DNA from: Variovorax sp. V93
GTDB taxonomy: Bacteria > Pseudomonadota > Gammaproteobacteria > Burkholderiales > Burkholderiaceae_C
Assembly: GCF_041154485.1 (NCBI RefSeq)
Contig: NZ_AP028669.1
Location: forward strand, 5,125,001 to 5,189,000
DNA length: 64,000 bases
Reading direction: 5' to 3'
Below the pieces are notes generated by a model. That model was not told the DNA's origin and ran no database searches. It worked only from the letters and a program-made list of their open reading frames with translations. Positions 8,651 to 15,174 of this stretch are shown piece after piece. The stretch's first letter is position 1. Each line of letters begins with the position of its first letter. The translations under genes were made by a program, and so were the position numbers.

Positions 8651-8704
8651 GGCGGCTCGCAGGAGCCGCCATTCGAAAGCGCAGCCCTTGTTGTTCTTTC
8701 GAAT
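8651..8704 (+). other. Tandem hairpins between the binding-protein gene and the LivF-like gene
   Basis: GGCGGCTC-GCAG-GAGCCGCC (8651-8670) is a perfect 8-bp stem with a 4-base loop. Immediately after it ATTCGAAAG (8671-8679) pairs with CTTTCGAAT (8696-8704) across 16 bases. Neither is followed by a T-run, so they look like message-processing or stabilising structures, not a full terminator. Confidence 0.6.
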
Positions 8705-8719
8705 GCTTCGGACCACACC

Positions 8720-9532
8720 ATGAGCGAACCCAACATCATCCTCAACGTCAACGGCATCGAGGTCATCTACAACCACGTGATCCTCGTGCTCAAGGGCGTT
8801 TCGCTCGTGGTGCCCGAGGGCGGCATCGTGGCGCTGCTCGGTGGCAACGGTGCGGGCAAGACAACCACGCTGCGCGCGGTGAGCAACCTGCTCGCAGGCG
8901 AGCGCGGCGCGGTCACCAAGGGCACCATCGAACTGCGCGGCGAACGCATCGAGGCGCTGTCTCCGGCCGAGCTGGTGAAGCGCGGCCTGATCCAGGTGAT
9001 GGAAGGCCGCCATTGCTTCGCGCACCTGACGATCGAGGAAAACCTGATGACCGGCGCCTACACGCGCACCGACGGCAAGGCCGCGGTGCAGCAGACGCTG
9101 GAGAAGGTGTATGCGTACTTCCCGCGGCTGAAGACGCGGCGCACCTCGCAGGCGGCCTACACCTCGGGCGGCGAACAGCAGATGTGCGCGATCGGCCGCG
9201 CGCTGATGGCCAACCCGACCATGGTGCTGCTCGACGAGCCCTCGATGGGCCTGGCACCGCAGATCGTGGAAGAGGTGTTCGAGATCGTGAAGGACCTCAA
9301 CACCAAGGAGCGCGTGACCTTCCTGCTGGCCGAGCAGAACACCAACATGGCGCTGCGCTACGCCGACTACGGCTACATCCTGGAGAACGGCCGCATCGTG
9401 ATGGACGGCGAGGCGAAGAGCCTGCGCGAGAACGAGGACGTGAAGGAGTTCTACCTCGGCGTCGGCGGTGCGGACCGCAAGAGCTTCCGCGACGTGAAGA
9501 GCTACAAGCGCCGGAAAAGGTGGCTGGCATGA
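8720..9532 (+). CDS. Liv-type ABC transporter ATPase (LivF-like)
   Basis: The second ATPase, 270 residues. Walker A GGNGAGKTT is at residues 41-49, the C-loop reads YTSGGEQQM, and Walker B is LLLDEPSMGLAP. The ATG at 8720 is chosen because the family N-terminus (ILNVNGIEVIYN) begins close after it; the upstream extension of the reading frame is the hairpin region. It ends in a basic tail (KSYKRRKRWLA). With the LivG-like protein it completes the five-component importer (LivG, LivH, LivM, binding protein, LivF). Confidence 0.92.
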   Translation: MSEPNIILNVNGIEVIYNHVILVLKGVSLVVPEGGIVALLGGNGAGKTTTLRAVSNLLAGERGAVTKGTIELRGERIEALSPAELVKRGLIQVMEGRHCFAHLTIEENLMTGAYTRTDGKAAVQQTLEKVYAYFPRLKTRRTSQAAYTSGGEQQMCAIGRALMANPTMVLLDEPSMGLAPQIVEEVFEIVKDLNTKERVTFLLAEQNTNMALRYADYGYILENGRIVMDGEAKSLRENEDVKEFYLGVGGADRKSFRDVKSYKRRKRWLA

Positions 9533-9535
9533 CCC

Positions 9536-9650
9536 ACCCCCGTTCCTCGCTCACTTCGTTTAGCTCGATTCCCCCCTCGAGGGGGCGCACCCCGGCGGCC
9601 CGGCAAAGCCGGTTCCGCGGGTGCCCGCGAACGGGCTTCGTTGCGCCCCC
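9536..9650. repeat. Dispersed intergenic repeat, copy A
   Basis: The 145-base gap holds a low-coding, G/C-rich element: CCCCCGTTCCTCGCTCACTTCG, a CCCCC-TCGA-GGGGG palindrome at 9572-9585, then CGGCGGCCCGGC and a GCGGGTGCCCGC stem. A second, diverged copy is at 45051-45125 with the same block order. I associate such elements with Comamonadaceae genomes, from memory. Confidence 0.6.
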
Positions 9651-9677
9651 CATCCGATGAAGAAGGGCATTGAACCC

Positions 9678-10928
9678 ATGACCGACTACTACGACGCCCT
9701 CGAAATCCGCGACCCCGCCGAACGCGAGCGCGACCTGCTGGCCGCGCTGCCGAAGCAGATCGCACAGGCCCAGACCGCCGCGCCCGCGTTCGCGAAGATC
9801 CTCGACGGCGTGAAGCCCGCCGACATCACCACGCGCGAAGCACTCGCCAAGCTGCCCGTCACGCGCAAGACCGAACTGCTCGAACTGCAGAAGCAGCGCC
9901 GCGCCGACGACCCGTTCGGCGGCTTTTCCACCATCGGCCGCGGCACCCGCATGCCGCGCGTGTTCGCGAGCCCCGGCACCATCTACGAACCCGAGGGCGA
10001 GGCGCGCGACTACTGGCGCACGGCGCGCGCGCTGCATGCCGCGGGCTTTCGCGGCGGCGAGCTCATCCACAACAGCTTCAGCTACCACATGACGCCCGCC
10101 GGCTCCATCATGGAAAGCGGCGCGCGGGCCATCGGTTGCACCGTGTTCGCGGGCGGCACCGGCCAGACCGAGCAGCAGCTCGAAGCCATGGCCGACCTGA
10201 AGCCCGAGGGCTATGCGGGCACGCCGAGCTTCCTCAAGATCCTGCTGGAAAAAGCCGAGGAGAAGGGCCTGAAGCTGCCCTCGCTCACCAAGGCGCTGGT
10301 GTCGGGCGAAGCCTTTCCTCCGAGCCTGCACGACTGGATCGCCGCGCACGGCGTGCAGGGCACGCAGTGCTATGCCACCGCCGACCTCGGCCTGATCGCC
10401 TACGAGACCAGCGCGCGCGAAGGCCTGGTGCTCGATGAAGGCGTGCTGGTCGAGATCGTGCGTCCCGGCACCGGCGACCCGGTGCCCGACGGCGAGGTGG
10501 GCGAGATCGTGGTGACCACTTTCAACCCCGACTATCCGCTGGTGCGCTTCGGCACCGGCGACCTTTCCGCCGTGCTCGCAGGCACCTGCCCCACCGGCCG
10601 CACCAACAAGCGCATCAAGGGCTGGCTCGGCCGCGCCGACCAGACCACCAAGGTGCGCGGCATGTTCGTGCACCCCTCGCAGGTGGCGGAGATCGCGCGG
10701 CGCTTTCCGGAAGTGCAGCGCGCGCGCCTCGTGGTCTCGGGCGAGATGGGCGACGACCAGATGACCTTCAGGCTCGAATGCGCAGCAGGTGGGCCGGCCG
10801 GGCTCGAGGCGCGCATTGCCGATGCGGTGCGCGAAGTGACCAAGCTGCGCGGCACCATCGAGCTGGTGGCGCCGGGCACGCTGCCGAACGACGGCAAGGT
10901 GATCGAGGACGCGCGCAGCTACAAGTAG
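9678..10928 (+). CDS. PaaK-like AMP-binding CoA ligase with a divergent phosphate loop
   Basis: A 416-residue protein resembling phenylacetate-CoA ligase (usual length about 430-440). Recognisable parts are an N-terminal helical region and the substrate-side segment SFSYHMTPAGSIMESGA. YATADLGLIAYE stands at the position of the YGxTE motif, followed by VRFGTGDLSAVL, GWLGRADQTTKVRGMFV and a C-terminal ACT-like domain. The SSGTTG phosphate loop is not conserved; ASPGTIYEPEG stands in its place. The start at 9678 has GAAGGG about 10 bases upstream; an alternative ATG at 9657 would add seven residues. As last gene of the transport operon it may activate or bind the same acid, but the altered loop makes ligase activity uncertain. 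Confidence 0.82.
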   Translation: MTDYYDALEIRDPAERERDLLAALPKQIAQAQTAAPAFAKILDGVKPADITTREALAKLPVTRKTELLELQKQRRADDPFGGFSTIGRGTRMPRVFASPGTIYEPEGEARDYWRTARALHAAGFRGGELIHNSFSYHMTPAGSIMESGARAIGCTVFAGGTGQTEQQLEAMADLKPEGYAGTPSFLKILLEKAEEKGLKLPSLTKALVSGEAFPPSLHDWIAAHGVQGTQCYATADLGLIAYETSAREGLVLDEGVLVEIVRPGTGDPVPDGEVGEIVVTTFNPDYPLVRFGTGDLSAVLAGTCPTGRTNKRIKGWLGRADQTTKVRGMFVHPSQVAEIARRFPEVQRARLVVSGEMGDDQMTFRLECAAGGPAGLEARIADAVREVTKLRGTIELVAPGTLPNDGKVIEDARSYK

Positions 10929-11977
10929 CGGCGGTAGAACCGGCGCGTGAGCGCGCGCATCGCCAGCACCAGCAGCACCAGGTAGACCGCCGACAGCAGG
11001 ACTGCGAGCGCCACGAGGCGGCCGTCGCTGCTCGTGCCCGAGAAGCTCGCGCTCGCGATCCACAGCAGCCCGCCGAGCGCAAGGGCGGCGCAGGCCACCT
11101 GCAGCAGCACGAAGGCCGACACCGCGGCCGCCACGGCCCGGAACGGACGCGCCTGCGCGGGCCCCGGCGCGGCGCCGAGCCAGCCGCCCCAGAACGCCAG
11201 CGCAAAGACCAGCAGCGGCACAGCGAACCAGCCGAGCAGAAGCGGTGCCAGGTCCGAGTCCCTCGAGGTGTCGACCCAGCCGCTCGCGGCATGGCCGATC
11301 CACATCTGCAGCGAGACAAAGGTCGCGGCGGCCACGAGTGCCACTGCGCGGCGCGGCGCTGCCATGTCCGCGCCGCCATCCGCCGCGCCGGGCGATGCAT
11401 CCACGAGCGCAGTGCTGCGCTCGCGCAGCGCGAAGCGTGCGGCCAGCCACACGCTCCCGACGAGCACGAGCATCTGGATGGCCGACTGGACGAACATCGA
11501 CACGGCCATGACCGGCCGCAGGCCGTACGTGCCGACGCGCTCGTGCAGCGGCCCACCGGGCATGAAGAGCAGCTGCGCCTGGTAAAACAGCGGCGTCAAT
11601 GCCAGCATGTTGACGACCATCACCGCGAGGAACACGGCAGCGAAGCGGCTGCCAGGACCGCGAAGCTGCGCGATGGAGGCCGCGCCGCGTTCGTCGAGCG
11701 CCTGGCGCGCATGGCACCACGCCAGCGTGGCCGCCAGCAGCCATACCGAGACGGCGCGCGACAGCAGCAGCACCCATACGCCGGGCTGCGCATACACGCC
11801 GCGCATCTGCTCGCCGTGTGGCGAGGAAGGCAGCAGCTGCACCGCCATGGTCACCGCAAACAGCGCCGCATCGACCGCCACCGCGATCCATGCGAAATTT
11901 CCGGGCAGGCGCTGCGCGCGCTCGAACGAAGAGGATGCGGCCATGGGATGGGAGCGTACCGGAACGCGCGGCCCCAT
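10919..11977 (-). CDS. Multi-pass membrane protein of unknown function
   Basis: Up to 352 residues with about eight hydrophobic segments (for example WIAVAVDAALFAVTMAVQLL and VFLAVMVVNMLALTPLFY) and a basic C-terminus (RALTRRFYRRYL). I recognise no catalytic motif. The start is uncertain: the ATG at 11977 adds 11 residues before a second in-frame ATG at 11944, and neither has a clear ribosome site. It follows the DJ-1-like gene on the same strand after 28 bases. It ends 10 bases inside the convergent ligase gene. Location in the inner membrane is visible, the role is not. Confidence 0.75.
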   Translation of the reverse strand: MGPRVPVRSHPMAASSSFERAQRLPGNFAWIAVAVDAALFAVTMAVQLLPSSPHGEQMRGVYAQPGVWVLLLSRAVSVWLLAATLAWCHARQALDERGAASIAQLRGPGSRFAAVFLAVMVVNMLALTPLFYQAQLLFMPGGPLHERVGTYGLRPVMAVSMFVQSAIQMLVLVGSVWLAARFALRERSTALVDASPGAADGGADMAAPRRAVALVAAATFVSLQMWIGHAASGWVDTSRDSDLAPLLLGWFAVPLLVFALAFWGGWLGAAPGPAQARPFRAVAAAVSAFVLLQVACAALALGGLLWIASASFSGTSSDGRLVALAVLLSAVYLVLLVLAMRALTRRFYRRYL

Positions 11978-12005
11978 CCGCGTGCGCGCCGCACCGGCCG
12001 CATGC

Positions 12006-12578
12006 TCAGTGGATCGCGGCCTCGTGTGCGAGTTCGAACATCGTCGTCATCTCGCGGATGAACGCGGGCAGGTCGCCGGGCTTGCGGCTTGTCACCAGGC
12101 CGCTGTCGACCACCACCTCCTTGTCGAGCCACTTCGCACCGGCGTTGTGCAGGTCGGCGCGCAGCGAAGGCCATGAGGTCATCCTGCGGCCCTTCACACC
12201 GCCGGCATCGATGAGCGTCCATGGTCCATGACAGATGGCCGCGATGGGCTTGCCCGACTCGACGAAGGCACGCACGAAGGCCACGGCCTTCTGGTTGATA
12301 CGCAGCGCGTCGGGGTTGGCGACGCCGCCGGGCAGCAGCAGCGCGTCGAAGTCGTCGGCATTGGCGTTCTTGAGCGGCACGTCGACCTCGAAGGTGTCGG
12401 CGGGCTCGAGCTGCTTCCAGGCGCGCACGCTGCCGTCGAGTGGCGAAACGATCTGCGTCTGCGCGCCGGCATGGTCGAGCGCCTTGCGCGGCTCGGTCAT
12501 CTCGGCCTGCTCGAAGCCGTCCGCCACGAGGATGGCAACCTTCATTCCGTCCAGTGAAGAAGAAGAGATGGTGGGCAT
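12006..12578 (-). CDS. DJ-1/PfpI-family protein (type 1 glutamine amidotransferase fold)
   Basis: A 190-residue cytoplasmic protein. The nucleophile elbow AAICHGPW puts the conserved Cys at residue 116 with His at 117. The family acidic residue lies in GFEQAEM near residue 23. PGGVANPDAL is the usual glycine-rich turn. Relatives such as PfpI/YhbO act as proteases, glyoxalase-III-like enzymes or repair enzymes in stress. The start at 12578 is preferred over the longer frame because AAGGAG lies 11 bases upstream. It sits between the M48-pilin gene and a membrane protein gene on the same strand; the relation is unclear. Confidence 0.88.
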   Translation of the reverse strand: MPTISSSSLDGMKVAILVADGFEQAEMTEPRKALDHAGAQTQIVSPLDGSVRAWKQLEPADTFEVDVPLKNANADDFDALLLPGGVANPDALRINQKAVAFVRAFVESGKPIAAICHGPWTLIDAGGVKGRRMTSWPSLRADLHNAGAKWLDKEVVVDSGLVTSRKPGDLPAFIREMTTMFELAHEAAIH

Positions 12579-12710
12579 GGGTGAGTCACTCCTTGAAGGT
12601 GGTTTTTTTGATGGCAATGACACTTCACCCTAGGGCCCACGCCCGCGGCGCGCATCGGCGCGCGCCGGGTCCGCCTGTCGGACGGTTCGACGGGCGGCAA
12701 CCTTCTCTTA

Positions 12711-12743
12711 CGGCCAGCTGCCGCTATTTGCGGCAGCTGGCCG
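12711..12743. other. Perfect 14-bp hairpin over the stop codon of the M48-pilin gene
   Basis: CGGCCAGCTGCCGC-TATTT-GCGGCAGCTGGCCG. The stop codon of the minus-strand gene (12724-12726) overlaps the stem-loop junction, so the last codons form one arm. No T-run follows on either strand, so it is not a standard intrinsic terminator. Confidence 0.6.
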
Positions 12744-13914
12744 GCAGCGCCTTTTCGGGCAGGCCGTCGCCGGCCACGCAGTTCCAGGCAATGCCGTCCT
12801 CGGTGGCCGAGGGCTCCATGCGCAGCGTGCCCTTGGCCTTTGGAAGCACCACATCCACCACCATGCTGTCCGGATCGAGCGTCAGCTCCGAGCCGCCGGG
12901 CAGGGTCTCGGGCGCGCCGGCGGTGGCGAGGGAATCGGGAATCTCTTCCTTCTGCTTGTAGTAGTTGCCGAGCGCTTCGCGCACCGGCGCGGCTTCGGAC
13001 CAGGCCTGCGAAACGGCTGCCCGCGACTCGTAGTCCTTGTAGGCCGGAAGAGCCACCCCAGCCAGCACGCCGATGATGGCCACCACCACCAGGAGCGCCA
13101 GCGCGCCGCCGCCGGCACGGCCGGTGTACGGCACGAAGACCGCGAGCAGGTAGGCCACCGGATTGCGGCTCGGCAGCTTCGCGCCCGGATCGATGGCGCG
13201 CGCGACGCGCTTGGTGAGCCAGGGATAGCCGGCGATCAGTTCATGGAACGAGGCCCAGAAGCCGCTGTTGCCCACCGACTGGTCGGCGTAGCGCTGCAGG
13301 TCGACGTGGCGCCACTGCTGCGCGCCGGCGGCCAGCGCCACGAGCGCGCGGGGCGCGGAGTCGGGCTGCTTGCAGCAGGCGGCGCCGTGCAGGTCGCAGG
13401 TGTATTCCTGGGCCCGCGAATAGGCGGCGCCGAGCAGCGGCAGCCACAGCACCGGGGCGCGCCAGATGTGGCCCGTGAGGTGGCCGCGCCGGATGTGGCC
13501 CAGCTCGTGGCCGATGTAGAAGTTGATGCCGTCGGGCTGGGCCTCCATGGCGTCGACCACGTCGGACAGCAGCACCACGAAGTTGCGGCCGAAGAAGCGC
13601 GTGGCAAAGGCATTGAAGATGCCGTCGCCATGCAGCAGGTAGGCCTCGGGCGGGTTCTGGATGCCCAGATGGCCGCAGCAGGCCTCGAATCGCGCATGCA
13701 GTTCCGGCAGCTGGGTGGGCGAAAGCTTCACGGCCGTGCCCTTGATCCAGGCGATGACGGCCGACTGTGCGAACACGTAGGCGATGAAGCCGAGCAGGAC
13801 ATAGACGAGCGCGATGCCCAGGGTGCCCAGCACCAGCAGCGCCCAGACCAGCAGGCCGAGCCCGAGCGTGATGTTGCCGAGCCAGCGCTCGCGCGGATAG
13901 ACCCATGGATCCAT
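12724..13914 (-). CDS. M48-type zinc metallopeptidase fused to a type IV pilin-like domain
   Basis: A 396-residue protein with two parts. Residues 1-60 hold two membrane segments. Residues 60-250 are an M48 (HtpX/Ste24-like) domain with the zinc site HELGH at 136-140 and the third-ligand region AQEYTCD (E170, D174). Residues 268-396 look like a type IV pilin: a hydrophobic helix LALLVVVAIIGVLAGVALPAYKDYESRA, a helical spine (VSQAWSEAAPVREALGNYYK), and a C-terminal AWNC...LPASC pair (C379, C394) like the disulfide loop of PilA/PilE. The prepilin peptidase motif (G|FTLIE) and Glu5 are missing, so it is probably not processed into a fibre. It lies alone upstream of the DJ-1-like gene. The peptidase would act at the inner membrane; how the pilin-like part is used is unknown. 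Confidence 0.85.
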   Translation of the reverse strand: MDPWVYPRERWLGNITLGLGLLVWALLVLGTLGIALVYVLLGFIAYVFAQSAVIAWIKGTAVKLSPTQLPELHARFEACCGHLGIQNPPEAYLLHGDGIFNAFATRFFGRNFVVLLSDVVDAMEAQPDGINFYIGHELGHIRRGHLTGHIWRAPVLWLPLLGAAYSRAQEYTCDLHGAACCKQPDSAPRALVALAAGAQQWRHVDLQRYADQSVGNSGFWASFHELIAGYPWLTKRVARAIDPGAKLPSRNPVAYLLAVFVPYTGRAGGGALALLVVVAIIGVLAGVALPAYKDYESRAAVSQAWSEAAPVREALGNYYKQKEEIPDSLATAGAPETLPGGSELTLDPDSMVVDVVLPKAKGTLRMEPSATEDGIAWNCVAGDGLPEKALPASCRK

Positions 13915-14120
13915 TGGAATTTCCTCCTCGATGCGGGCCCGAAGGCCTGCGGTGTTGTGGTTTTTCTTCGCGCCTCCCCAGGCGCGACTTGCGAGCGCGC
14001 ATCATGCCCCAGGAAGGGGCGGATTTCGGCCCGTGCCTAAGGGCTATTCGCTATTCGTCAGGTCATGGTCAGCCTTTATGATCGCGGCCGTTTTTGAATT
14101 TCACCAACCGAGAGACACAC

Positions 14121-15095
14121 ATGAAGAAATTGCTTGCACTCACGGCGTTCGCCGCTGCTGCCGCCGGCGCCTGGGCCCAGGATTTCCCCGCAGGCAAGAC
14201 CGTCACGCTGGTGGTGCCCTTCTCCGCCGGCGGCCCGACCGACCGCGTGGCCCGCGACCTGGCCGAAGCCCTGCAAAAGACCCTGGGCACGACGATCGTG
14301 GTGGACAACACCGCCGGTGCCGGCAGCTCCATCGGCACCGCCAAGGTGGCCCGCGCCGCGCCGGACGGCTACACGCTGCTGCTCAACCACATCGGCATGT
14401 CGACGATGCCGGCGCTCTACCGCAAGCTGCCGTTCAACGTCGAGAACGACTTCGAATACCTCGGCATGGTCAATGAAGTGCCGATGACGCTCATCGGCAA
14501 GCCGACGCTGCCGGCCAACAACTACAAGGAGCTGACGGCCTGGATCGCGGCCAACAAGGGCAAGATCAACCTCGGCAACGCCGGCCTGGGCGCCGCGTCG
14601 CACCTGTGCGGCCTGCTGTTCCAGAGCGCGCTCAAGGTCGAGATGACGCCGGTTCCCTACAAGGGCACCGCACCGGCCATCGCCGACCTGCTGGGCGGCC
14701 AGATCGACCTGCTGTGCGACCAGACCACCAACACCACCTCGCAGATCGAGGCCAAGAAGGTCAAGGCCTACGCCGTGACCACGAGCAAGCGCCTGACCAC
14801 GCCGGCCCTGAAGGACCTGCCGACGCTCGCCGAATCGGGCCTGAAGGACTTCGAGGTCTCGATCTGGCACGGCGTGTACGCGCCCAAGGGCACGCCGGCA
14901 CCGGTGCTGAAGAAGCTCAACGAAGCCATCAAGGCCGCCATGAAGGACCCGGGCTTCATCAAGCGCGAGGAAGCGCTGGGTGCGGTGATCACCACCGACA
15001 AGCGCACCGAGCCGGCCGAGCACAAGAAGTTCGTCGCAGCCGAGATCGCCAAGTGGGGCCCGATCATCAAGGCCGCCGGCGTGTACGCCGACTGA
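14121..15095 (+). CDS. Tripartite tricarboxylate transporter (Bug) receptor, orphan
   Basis: A 324-residue periplasmic solute receptor. The signal peptide is MKKLLALTAFAAAAAGAWAQ. The mature part starts DFPAGKTVTLVVPFSAGGPTD, the Bug-family hallmark that coordinates a carboxylate, and GTAPAIADLLGGQIDL follows. The start at 14121 gives a proper signal peptide; an upstream in-frame ATG at 14094 would put nine polar residues before it. No TctA/TctB membrane genes are nearby, as is common for the large Bug families of Burkholderiales, where receptors may also act as sensors. A strong terminator closes it. Confidence 0.92.
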   Translation: MKKLLALTAFAAAAAGAWAQDFPAGKTVTLVVPFSAGGPTDRVARDLAEALQKTLGTTIVVDNTAGAGSSIGTAKVARAAPDGYTLLLNHIGMSTMPALYRKLPFNVENDFEYLGMVNEVPMTLIGKPTLPANNYKELTAWIAANKGKINLGNAGLGAASHLCGLLFQSALKVEMTPVPYKGTAPAIADLLGGQIDLLCDQTTNTTSQIEAKKVKAYAVTTSKRLTTPALKDLPTLAESGLKDFEVSIWHGVYAPKGTPAPVLKKLNEAIKAAMKDPGFIKREEALGAVITTDKRTEPAEHKKFVAAEIAKWGPIIKAAGVYAD

Positions 15096-15112
15096 TTTCC
15101 CCCGCGCTCAAG

Positions 15113-15151
15113 AAAAAAGAGCCGCCGGCCCTCGGGACCGGCGGCTTTTTT
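15113..15151. terminator. Bidirectional intrinsic terminator between convergent genes
   Basis: An A-run (15113-15118) precedes AGCCGCCGG...CCGGCGGCT (15120-15146), followed by a T-run to 15151. It serves the Bug receptor on the plus strand and, by its A-run, the lipoprotein on the minus strand. Confidence 0.85.
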
Positions 15152-15174
15152 CATGGCGGTGACAGCAGGAAGAA

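Noticed and set aside
9297..11891. Long minus-strand frame (864 codons) opposite livF, the PaaK-like gene and the membrane protein gene
   Set aside because: It is an antisense shadow with no recognisable domain, and it crosses three well-supported genes.
14043..14057. Tandem GCTATTC direct repeat before the Bug receptor gene
   Set aside because: Only two short copies, no symmetry and no matching regulator nearby.
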